64,000 nt of DNA from Epiperipatus broadwayi. Taxonomy: Eukaryota; Onychophora; Udeonychophora; Euonychophora; Peripatidae. A program made the translations under genes and the position numbers. Positions 44,406 through 56,900 of this stretch are shown piece by piece. The notes under the pieces are model-generated. The model saw only the letters and a list, made by a program, of their open reading frames with translations. It did no database searches and was not told the DNA's origin. Positions within the stretch are counted from its first letter, which is position 1. Each line of letters starts with the position of its first letter. Where the stretch lies: positions 186,001 to 250,000 of the forward strand of contig JAQFVV010000555.1 of NCBI GenBank assembly GCA_028023455.1, given 5' to 3'.

Positions 44406-46160
44406 ATGTTTTACCCTCTTTGTATATCTCTTTCCCTAGCACTTTCAGTATGTTTAACTATGGGTTGGTATTTGGTTGCTTTCATGGCACTCTCAGGTTG
44501 ACTGGTTGGTCCATACCATGGATCGTGAGAAACTGTGGCTTATTACACATGTAGGTGCATTTAACCCATGCCATGCTCACCTTTAACATTCTTTTTCTTG
44601 TGTTTGTGTCATCATCAGTTGTTGGTTTTTTTAACATTTGGTGTTTTTCCTTTGGCATTGTCCAGTGTATGTGTTTTAGGGCACAACCCTTGAGTTCAAT
44701 TCTTAATATTTGCTTCTTAAGCATTAGAATTTATATGCCTAATGAATGTGAAGCAACATTCACATTGCATAAATTGAGGAAGTGGGAACTCGTCTGTTTA
44801 ATGGTTTCTGGTGTGGTGGTCCCTACTATGATCCAATGAATTTCCCAATTTGAGTCATGTCCTATATGAAAGAGATTTTTAGGTGCTATATCAGATATCT
44901 AAAATGGTCAGACCTATCATCTTCATCTGACCTTCCCAAACTGATGTAGTGGTTATGATAGTTTTTTATGTGGTGGTCCTTTGAGAAAATATCAATCTGC
45001 TCAGAAGGCTGTCTCTCCATATTTGCTAACCTTGTGCTTGAAGTACAATTGAAGGTAAATTCTCTGATTCTTGGTAAATATTATATAAATAGTTCATTTT
45101 ACCTTGCTTGCCATCTACACTATCTATTTTGTTTATGATGAGGTATAATTTTTCTCTCATTATATCACATTCATTTTTTGACATTTTAATATTTTGGACT
45201 TCTTGTATTTGTTTTTCATTTAGTATTTGTAATTTATAAGAGAATGTGTATTCTAAATTTTCCAATTTTTGATTTATTGAATGGTTTATGCTTTCTACTT
45301 GACTTTGTAAGTTATTTTGTTCCTCAATTAACTTATCAACATTGTTTTAAAATATGATTTCAGTTATAATTCAGTTTTTTTTTATCCCAATACACTTATC
45401 ATTATTGTCTAGTGCTTTTTTTTTTTTTACAGTTTTCTAATTTGTAATCAAGTTTTTTTACATAATCATCCATTTTCAAATGTAATTTCTCTATTTCTTT
45501 ATATAACTTTTCTGGTATTATTTCTGATTTTCTAATACTTCCATTTTAAAATCATGTTGAATTTATAATTCACTTTGTGTTTAACTTCTTTTCTGAAGTC
45601 AATAAATCTTCTTTGACATTTACAATCTCTTTCATCACCATCTTTTTTTATTTCTTGCATCATATCTAATGTTAATTTAATCATCCCATTTTCATTCTTA
45701 TTTTGGAAATCTTTTTTTTTTTCATATATTCTTTAGTCACCATATCTGATGATAGTTTCATTATTTCAGTTTTCATTTTTTTTTTGAAATTATCATTTTA
45801 TTTTATCATTTCTTTATTTGTTTTTCATATCTTCATATTGTTTTTTTCATATCTTGCATCATATTTAATGATTGTTTCATCATTATAATCAACTGGGAGA
45901 GAATGGGATCATTTGAGTCTGTTCCTTTCATTATGTTTCTACAATCATTGGTACTTCTTTATGTAAGATTATTTCAGACATTCTCCCTAGACATTTCAAT
46001 ACTCTGTTCTACTGTATTTTCAAAAGTAGACATTTCTAAGTTACCCCTAATAGGATTTTGTATTTGTTCAACCTGGGCTCCTGCCTTTTCAATTTATTTG
46101 CCAACTTTTACATTAGTTTCCATTTCCATTGCTTACAATTTACTCCTGGTTATCATCTAA
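44406..46160 (-). mobile_element. Rearranged LTR-retrotransposon relic with gag-like coiled coil
   Basis: From about 46140 downward the minus strand keeps one reading frame for more than 300 bp despite five stops, with blocks IEKAGAQVEQIQNPI, FENTVEQSIEMSREN and NDPILSQLIIMMKQSLNMM. Lys/Glu-rich coiled-coil frames follow to 45026, including an open 79-codon frame at 45026-45265, and then an 80-codon frame at 44482-44724 with no known domain. The order (N-terminal acidic/coiled-coil protein, then integrase tail) suggests gag-to-pol with the protease, RT and integrase core deleted. No LTRs could be matched by eye at 43.7-44.1 and 46.2-46.9 kb. Confidence 0.45.
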
Positions 46161-49100
46161 TACATATGTTATATTATATTTCTTTCACAAAATAAATTTA
46201 TGTAGTTTTACCTCAAAGTAAGTTCTTTCTATTCATATCAAGTAACTTGATAAACATCATAGGCCTAACCTTATCTCATACATTAATATGTGTTATGATT
46301 TAAATTTTATTTGATTATCACTTCATTTAATTAATTATTTATTTTTTTAACATGCTACTTTATATCTCATTTTATGTTTTGTTTATTTGGCTGATACACA
46401 ACCATTTTGTTGGTATCTGTTTATTGTTGTTTGTCATTTGTCTAGTTTCCATTCATCATGTATTAAAACTAATAGCATAACAGAAAATAATCAGATGATT
46501 TTGAGCCTCGCACTGTGTGACATAGCTAGTGTGTGAGCTATATATGTGTGTGTTCATGACCAATATGTTTGATGGTATATGTAATGGGTGAATTGTTCTC
46601 TTTGTGAGGTGTAGTTAGCTATGGTTGACTAATTGGTCTTTCATGTAGGACATTACACATAATAAAGCAAGACAGTTATTTGAAGATTTACCTAAGTTTT
46701 AGGAAGTGTTTTCATGATGATTAATTATTGAATGGGATGGAGTTCACACTAGTATTGCACTTAATTCACCTCTTTTGATCCTCATTATGCCACAATGTTA
46801 ATACTTAGGGATAATGTACATGTACACTATTTCAAGGTATCATTATTCTGTATCTGCTATGTGCTTCGATATGCATATAGTGTGATTAATTGGAAAATAT
46901 AAAAATCAAACAACAAATGACTAATTTGATTTAATATTTAATATTTAACAAACTGATTTTGATGATGATTGGCCATTCATAATTCTTTATAATAAAGTGG
47001 TGAAGGTATTTAATGCTTAATGATTATAAGGGCATGATAATTGTTTGTTTGTATTTATTAACCATCTATTAACTCATAATCCCTAAGCAGGATGGTCATT
47101 CTCCTTTTTAATTTAAGAAACTTAAATTTACATTGAAAACAATTTAAAATTATATTTTAACAATTAACTTTTTATAACTAAAATTCCATGAAATTATTTG
47201 GTCATTAATTTTTATTCTGCCTATCTATATTTCATGATTTGTTTAGATTTGCTTATGGATTCAGAATTTCCTCCTATTCTGTCATTATATAGATCTATGA
47301 TAGAACAAACCAATCATTCATGGGTTAGCTGTACATTCCAAATAACAAATAATTAATAATTAATTTAATTAAACACAAACCTTGAACAAAAAAAAAATTG
47401 TATCTGTCAAAGTGTGAGTGCTTAACATAGAATATGATTAAAGATTCACCTTTCAAGTCAGTACAGTGATGTACCATTTCTCAAGCAAATTAGGAGCCTG
47501 CCCTAAATTTAATTATTAAATGAAAAACAGAACTGATAACTCTCCTCCCTCTAGAATAATTGGAGGTTGGATGGATCAATTATTTTCTGTTTCAAAAGAA
47601 AGAAACCAATTTAATAAGCAAAATAAGAATAAAACAAATATAAAAATATAATTTGGGATGTTAATCCAGCATAGTCTAGCCATAGTTCAAAGGCATGTAG
47701 TTGATATTGTGAAATGTATGAGTATCTTTGCTCTTAGAAAAGTTTCTTTGCATGATCTGAATGGTAATCCATCAGATAATCATTGGTTGCCATCTGGGTA
47801 TTCAATTTGGTAACTCAGACATTATTGTAAATTATCATTTTGTGCTGTCATTTCTTTGCTTGATTGTAGCATGTTGTAGGTCTTTTAATATCATTGTCAT
47901 CATGATGTTAACTTGAAATAATAACCATATATGGAATCATGTTTGTGTAATGAAAAGCTCTATCTCCACAATGTTTTATCACTTCTTAGCTGCACATGGT
48001 TTGTTCTTTCTAGCCTATAACTTGTGGTAAAAATATAAGATTTATAGAATTAAGGTGGGCCTTTTAATCAACTTCCTTAAATTGCAATCATAGTGGTTTA
48101 TGAACTTCAATATTAAGGATGGTTAATGTGACAAATAAATTGATTTTGAGAATTTATAAAGTATATTTTCTTAATGACATAATTTATTTCCCTTTCTTTC
48201 TACTTAATAAAAATAAAAAATGTTCTATCTTGTCTTATGTTGTTTTTTTTTTTTTTTAGATTGTGAATTTCAGTTCGCGCTTTGCTTTTATTGTTAATGT
48301 TATTTCAATTTTATATAATTTTAAGCTGGATTAATAATAATATTAATAAACAATTTAACATTAATGATTTTTTACTTTTGTTTTAGAAATTTGTGTTTGC
48401 TTGAGTTTAAGGGTTTGGTATTCATGTACATTAGAATTGTCAATAATATAATTTTAATTGACAATTTTACTTATAATCATTTATATGCATTTATTAGTGT
48501 TGGCAGATTCAATCTTTATGATGTATGTGTCAGTGGTGATTTATAATCATTAATGCATATGTATATATCTACTTTCTATTTGTCTATCTACTATTTTCCA
48601 TATTCTACCCGTATTTGTGTTTGAATGTCAATATTTTAATTTATACTATCTATTTATGCATCTGAATATTTATCAATTTTTTCATCTGTCTATCTAATTA
48701 TCTATTTCTCTATTTAATCATTCACCTTTCTAGTTATAAAAGGTGATCAAGCTTTAAATATTTTTTTTTTAATTTTATCTTTATACACATGCATATATAC
48801 ACTCACACTGAAATATTTATGTAAACATTTATAAGCTTACCAAAGTTACAAAATCCAAATAAAAGAGAGAGTATGATAAAACTTTTGCTTATATTGGCCA
48901 TGTTCAATTTATCTGAAAAAAAAAATATAATTATAATTAAATTAATAATAATTACAATTAACACAACAATAAGAATAAAAAAGAAAATATAAATAAAATA
49001 AAAATGAAAGGTAAGCATACATTCATTTTATAAAAACTTAATATTAATAATATAATACATCTTTTTGTCAGCCTACTCTTAATATATGTTATTAAAAACA

Positions 49101-49465
49101 ATTATTTTTATCTTTCTCAAAGGCCATTAGTTGTAGTTCTAGGTAATCAATGTGCACTAGGTGGTATTTCTAATATAGACTTTTGCATTTTGCCACCAAC
49201 ACTGAAAATAGAATTGGGTAATGAAATTTCTGAAGTACAATACAATATCCATCATTCAATTTTATACTGTTAAGGAATAATATAAAATTTAATCCTTAAT
49301 ATTTATTTGAACCTTATCTAATATGTCTGTGTGTTTTTGAGAATATAATTCTGTTAAACAACTTTTTTTATTGTGATTGCACTTCTGGAAGAGTTATTAA
49401 TCCTTTTTATACTTTAAAATTCACAAGCAATATCAATATAACATTTATTTTTTTCAGTTTATACA
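46161..49465. other. AT-rich non-coding stretch
   Basis: No gene or repeat family recognised over 3.3 kb. A missing 5' LTR of the element above would be expected in the first part but was not identified. Confidence 0.45.
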
Positions 49466-49701
49466 GTAGTTTACATCAGTTTATTCCACGAACATCTGTC
49501 TACTATAAGTTTTTGTATTCCATGGGTTTTAAGTGATGTGCTATTATGTCAATATTTATAAACCAGTTTGTTTATAATAATATATGCTTTCAATAGTAGT
49601 TTACATCATTTTATTCCAGAAGCATCAATGGTAAGTTTATGCAATCAATTAGTTTTAAGTAAGTGCTACTACTATGTGCAAATTTTTAGACCAGTTTTCT
49701 G
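49466..49701. repeat. Tandem duplication, unit ~128 bp
   Basis: Two diverged direct copies start at AGTAGTTTACATCA (about 49466 and 49597). Both contain TTTATTCCA, TTAGTTTTAAGT-like and AGACCAGTTT blocks and end near 49573 and 49701. A 74-codon frame over the second copy is not supported as a gene. Confidence 0.75.
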
Positions 49702-49894
49702 GCTAGGATATTCATTAGAGATAGATTACTTGGGAATCAATGCTTGGAATAAATATGAATATTCAACTAGCATTCCTCAAGTTTTGAAATAGAAGTAAAC
49801 TTTAAGTTTATGGTCTTAGAGGAAAAAAATATTGTTACAAGTATATATTCTTATTCTTATCCTTTATTTTCTTTGCATTTTTTCATATATTCAT

Positions 49895-50182
49895 ATATAT
49901 ATATTGCTTAGGATAACTTCTTTCATATACACTTTAATGCAAAAATTTTTAAATAAAACTTCTTCATTTTCCTGATAGTTTCTACTGCCCAACAGTCTTC
50001 ATTAGATCTTTCTCAATCTTCCTCTGCTTTTTAAAATAAGAGGGAAAAATCAGATGAAGTTTGAGAAAGCTCTGATTAAGACTGCTGAGCAGTCAAAACT
50101 GTCAGGAAAATAAAGAAGTTTTATTTTAAAAAAATTTTGCACTACAGTATATAGGAAAGAAGTTATTATAAGCAATATAAAA
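49895..50182. mobile_element. Foldback element with hammerhead-like relics in both arms
   Basis: Arms of about 135-145 bp (49895-50038 and 50042-50182) are inverted copies, from TATTGCTTA at the outer ends to the CCCTC/GAGGG region in the centre. On the strand leading outward, each arm carries a version of a hammerhead core. The right arm (plus, 50072-50105) has CTGATTA, a perfect GACTGC/GCAGTC stem and AAAAC-TGTC. The left arm (minus, 50005-49978) has CTAATGA and GAAAC-TATC. The arms have different core mutations, so their common ancestor plausibly had an intact core. TAAAGAAGTTTTATTT follows in the right arm. Confidence 0.75.
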
Positions 50183-51357
50183 ATATTGACTACTAAATAC
50201 ACAAATACATTATATCGAATCTTGAATTATAAACATGCATTGATGAAAAAAGGTGAATTTATTAATGAGATTAATTGAGTTGTGTAAGGTTGGGAAATAA
50301 AATAAGTCAATTGATGATGAGTATCTGCCATTGTTGAAAGAGATTTGGGAGACAAATTCTCCACTTATTAACAGAAATACTAAAGCATGTAACCATTTCT
50401 AATAAATTTATATCAAACATTATATTGAAATCTCTAACAGTAATGTGAAGAAAAATGAGGTTGCATATTTTGCATTTAGAATTGAAATGATTTTGTTGAT
50501 TATCATTGGACCAGATGATATGTGGATGAATTCTAAATTTATTGTGATTGCTTTATGATAGAAAATGGCAATAAGCATATGTGCATCAATATATATTATA
50601 TTAAAATATATAAATGAGTTATTTTTATTTATAATAATACCTGTTTCTGCTCACAATATGTATGAATCTGTCAAAATAAATTGATTAACTTTGTATTAGG
50701 TAATAATTGTTCATATTTATTGATGGCCACTGCTAATTTGGGTTTGTTTTAGAGTCAGCAAATGCAGATGAATAATATCAAACCACATCAATAGCTGATA
50801 TATTTTTCCTATAGGGTTTGACCTTCTAACATTAAGTGTTTCTATTTTAAACTGCATAAAATTATGTGCCTATATATAAAACTACTTAATGGGTGTGTGA
50901 TAGAAAGTAAACAGAGAATTTTAGATAAATACTTAAGTTTAATTTTAAAATGTGTAGGGGAAGAAAATGTGATGAGTTGCTGATGTAAATTTGACTTAAG
51001 TTTATGCACAGCCACTCACTACAGCCCAGTTACCCTTTACATTTTTTTTCTGCACCTGATTAATTTGAAGACAATGTTCACATGCCATACTTATCTAATT
51101 TCTGTTGTTATGATCTTCTTTTGTGAAGAGATTACATTCCAGTTCTTCAATAGATGTAACAGTTTTAACTTTTTAGTATTGTTAATATTAGAATTTTAAT
51201 AATTAGCTTCACTTATGAGAATGATCTCATTTCCATTTTATTTAAGTAGTTCTGATTTCTATGAGTGGCATGCTGTTGCTGAAAGTGTTTTTATAACTGG
51301 AACCTATGGTATTTATGACAGTAGGGTGTTTATGTATTGAATATTGATTTGTCTGTC
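50183..51357. other. AT-rich non-coding stretch
   Basis: No gene or repeat family recognised. Confidence 0.5.
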
Positions 51358-51454
51358 ACAGTCAAAACTCTCCATGCATTAGTGTCACTCAGGGCAAGCC
51401 ATAATAATTAATAGATGCATGGGTGGCACTAATGTATGGCAAGTTTTGCCTCTG
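51358..51454. mobile_element. Small palindromic element related to the 34-kb repeats
   Basis: The left arm (51358-51388: ACAGTCAAAACTCTCC, then ATTAGTGTCAC) and right arm (51422-51454, complement ACAGAGGCAAAACT, then ATTAGTGCCAC) form a ~97-bp palindrome with a ~33-bp spacer. The arm consensus closely matches the direct repeats at 34245 and 34701, so all are one repeat family. Confidence 0.7.
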
Positions 51455-52385
51455 TTATAACAGCTTATGTAAGCATACATAATGGTGATAATGTGATATT
51501 TAGTTGATTTGTCTGTAATACGTTTAGCAATATTATTTTATTGTTTATCAATATCAAGTATGCTTGTATTAAAACATGATCTGGTGTGTTGTTTGGTTGC
51601 ATTGTGAGCAGTAGAAGATAATTGCTAATGAGGTGCCTAGTTTTTTTGCAACAAAACACTGCACTTTTAGACGGTAGATTGTTAAAAAAAACATTGCTTT
51701 TTGGTCAGTAATTTGTGAAGGTATGTTTATTGAATTAACATTTTTGTAGCTTAAGTTTAAAGTGAAAACTGTTAGAATAGGCTGACTGAAGCATGTGTAT
51801 TGTTTAGTAAAATAGATTAAATGTCAATCACTGTTTTAAAATAAACCATTATTTTAATAAAATGTTCTATACCATAATCTACATAAGCAATTACCCCCCC
51901 CCCATGATGATATTATCTCTGCTATTAAGAACATAATTACGTTTTTTGTTTTTCACTCTTAAATTCAAGAGTTAAGTACCTGGGATTGGGATGGTCTGTA
52001 ATATGAGAGATTGAATCCCACATGTTTCTTTTGCTCAGTAGATCACAGCTTATCTATGTATATAAAGTACAAAAACTGTCTTTAATCATAAGACCAGTAA
52101 ATAGCTAGTAAAAATGCTCGAAAGAATTAAGATATCCTGTGTTATTGAAAAGCTTTGTTACTCTTTGTAAACTTTCATTGTATTCTATTGTATTCCTTTT
52201 GTTGGGAATTCTAAATTAAGTGAAAGAAAATAAATCAAGTTTTAAAGAGTAACTTTCAATGAAAAGATAAAATCTCCCGTTACTAGCTTTAGTTTTATCA
52301 TTGCTTTAATTTTGAATGTTTTGTTTCAATACAAAGGTGAAAGAATTTGTTTTAATTTCGGCATATGGCATCTTGCTGCTATTAA
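51455..52385. other. AT-rich non-coding stretch
   Basis: No gene recognised. A run of ten C lies near 51895-51904. Confidence 0.5.
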
Positions 52386-52517
52386 TACTGACATCTATAG
52401 TTTTTTTTTAAGTGTCATGGCATCGGCCGGGACGCGAATCCGCAACCCGGACAACTGCCTGCAAAGCAGGCGCGCTGACCTCTCGACTACCAATGCAAGA
52501 CATGACAGTTACTGACA
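52386..52517 (-). mobile_element. tRNA-derived retroposon with A tail and 8-bp flanking repeats
   Basis: A GC-rich island (52413-52507) in very AT-rich DNA. On the minus strand it starts TGTCATG and ends CATGACA, a perfect 7-bp acceptor-like stem. An A-box-like TAGTCGAGAGG and a B-box-like GGATTCGCGTCC are present. A GCCTGC-TTT-GCAGGC hairpin sits at the anticodon position and a CCGGG...CCCGG hairpin in the T-arm region. Length (95 nt) and the TCGAGAGGT word resemble class II (Leu/Ser-like) tRNAs more than a 73-nt tRNA. Nine A follow the 3' end, and TACTGACA occurs on both sides (52386-52393 and 52510-52517), as for an RNA inserted by a LINE. No CCA is seen. A genuine but unusual tRNA gene is less likely, since the T-arm does not pair in standard form. 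Confidence 0.6.
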
Positions 52518-52734
52518 CATTATTTGAACTACTCAACTGAAGTATTTCTTTCCTTATTGCTATTAATTACACATTTCAATCTTGTATATTGATAAATTAT
52601 AAGTTTATAAATGAAATGAAACACGTTTGATGGTAAAAAGAACACATACCTTGTGTTTATAATTTTAACATAAAATTACTTTGATATATATATATTAAAG
52701 TTTAAAGGTGTTCACTCTCTAATGGTAACTCTAT
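52518..52734. other. AT-rich spacer
   Basis: Nothing recognised. Confidence 0.4.
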
Positions 52735-53999
<1,265 letters not shown>

Positions 54000-56900
54000 T
54001 TATCTCTATATATTGTATGATTAATTAATCATTTTTATATTAATATTTTATTTACACTTCGTTATTATAAAATACGTTAATATATATATCTACTGCAAGA
54101 AAAAAAGAGAGATAGTCATAAATAAGAGAAGTCAGCTAAAGATTCATGGTTAAGGTTAGATATTTTATATTTAATCTTGATACAACTTTTTTTTTAAAAA
54201 AAAGGTTTCAATTTTTTTTTAAAATTTAGTTTCAGCTTTCAGTAAAATTTCAAATTAATAATTTATTAAAGTAAGCAGAGGTGGAATTGCAATCGAATTA
54301 TTTGCTTAGATAAAAACATTACATGAAGTGAAAGTTTTTCCCAAATGACCGCTTAGGATTTTAAATCAAATTAAAAAATTGGCCAACATTTATGATAAAT
54401 GTTAAAAAAAAAACTAATTTAGTTTTCAATTATGGATGCTTTGTAGGCTTACCACACATAAAGTTGAAAATGTAACAACATTCATATATAAAGAATTATA
54501 TAATTTTTTTGCTATGAAAAATCTTGAAATTCTATAGCGGTCTTAAATTAATAAAATGTTTTTAAAATTATGTTTTATTCCTAAAGTATCTTAATATTTT
54601 TTTAAAAAAATAAACGATAGTATTTTGAAATTTTATGATTATACGTTTGTTAAAAAAACTTAAAAATTTTGCAAAAAAATTACATTTTTTTTTTTTTTTT
54701 ACATGAGATTCTAATAAATTTAAAAGAAGTAAAATAGTACTATTATTCACTTAAAATCATTATAGAAAATATTACAGTTTGAAAATGTTAATGAAACAGA
54801 AAAATCTTCAATTTTTTTATAAATTAATACTTGATAAACATTATTTCTGCATTGCAGAATTAAATCAAGATCAATCAATGTTTTAATAAGCCCCCGTTTT
54901 ATAGTCAAAGCAAAAATCGTTTAATTGTTCTAAGAAGGAACATAATCCTCATTATATCTTTTAATGAAAAAAATATAGATATAAAATATTAAAAGAATAG
55001 TGACATTTTGGCAAACAACATTAACTTCAATTGAGTAATGAAGTTATAAGTATAAAACTATATATAATAGTTCTATGGGTAGGATTAGAGGATTAATTAA
55101 ACCAAAAAATCACAAGAATTTTCTGAAATCACAGAGTAAAAAAATAACAGAGCATAATATTTTTATCCAATGAAAATAAAAACAAAAAAACTAAACATGA
55201 TTGAACTTGAATTTGTTTTTACTAACCTGCTTATTAACACTGACAGTTTTATAATTTCATGATATTTATTATTATAATCTATTCTTATTAAAATAAACTA
55301 TAGTTCCTTAAATATTTTTTTCTTATGATTGTCACATCTGTATAGCACTATGATATTGGATAAATGTGTGTAATTGCTAGTGTCTATCATGTGAAGAGCG
55401 AGGTTAGAAATTGGTGATAATGTTTGACTACATTAGTATGTTCATTTCTCTACAATGTTATATTATCATAACACAACACTACATAATTTACCTGACACAC
55501 TCCAAAAAAAAATCTCAAAAATTCTTTGAGGCTTAATGAAATGTAAAGATGCAATCCACTTCAGGTTTTAGAGATCTATGATATTTTCTACATATAAAAA
55601 ATTATTACCATCACATAAGTATTAGAGGAAATATCATTAATCATTTTCATGCTCCTTATTTACACAATGATCATTGCATATATTTTTTCAGCACAAAAAA
55701 ACTATCCAAAAAACATAACCATCATCACAAAATGTTAAATATCCTGTAAATATATATAACAGAGCAGAGTGTATTAATTATGATGATGAAATAGACAAAG
55801 ACTTCCTATATGAAGAAAAATGTATTATACAAAATAATAAAATAAAATAGCTACACTTAAATCTAATCAAGCAATTTTGACAATATTACATCTTTTTATC
55901 ACTTTTCAGTCATTTATTTTTAGTTTTGATTGGGAAAAATGGGGTATTTATTTGTTTTGTTTTTCTTTCCAAAATAACCCATAGAATAGTGGTGTATATT
56001 TTCATAGGCTTTAAATAATATATATACAACTTAATTTTTAACCTTATTGTCTTTCTTCATTTAATTCTTCTGCATTTTGTTATTTTCTTTGTTTGTTTTT
56101 ATTTTATGTTCAGCATTGAATTTAACATTAAACTATTAATTTGAAACATTTGATAGATATTTTTTGTTTATTACTCAAATTTTAAATATTCACATTGTAT
56201 TTATGAAAACATTAAAATAATAAATTTGTAAAAATCAAACCAAAAGCTCCCTGTGTCATCATTTCCAGAAAGATTATTTTCATTTTTCAAAATCAACAAA
56301 ATCTTTGTAATTTCTTTTTAAAATCTGACTGAAAATTTAATTATTTTATCTTATATCTAATAAATTATGCTTTAAAAGTTTAAATTTTTTAATATTTATT
56401 GCAATATTACAATATTTTCATACTTGCTATAACCGATAAAATGGATGATGTAGAAAGTAAGTTTGTAAATGTTTTCGGGATAAGTTAGCATTGTCCAAAC
56501 ATATAGCATGTTGTTTTTAAAATAAAGTATTTCCATTCAAAATAAATTATTAATAATTTATTTCTTGATTTGTAATATATATTGTACAAATTATTGTACA
56601 AACAAAATCTTGAATTGTAATAAATTTACAAATAAACTTATTTTAGATTATTAAAATTATTTTCTCTGAACAATGTCATAAGAAATGGCCATGTTCCAAT
56701 ACAAAATGAGGACTCATCAAGGTAGGTGGAGGGTGAAACTATAGCTCTGTTATGTTGTCAATTTTTTTATTTTTTGGCCATCTATGAATTTTTTTCTGAA
56801 GCAAAATTTTATATGTACTACATTTATAAAAGTAGACATATTTTAAAATAAAACTTCTGAAAATACTTAATAGGGAATGAATAATTTTAAAAACAAAGAC

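Noticed and set aside
52413-52507. Ordinary tRNA gene (an Ala TGC reading of the anticodon loop was tried)
   Set aside because: Only four of five anticodon-stem pairs form, the T-arm does not pair in the standard form, and the A tail with flanking repeats points to a retroposon.
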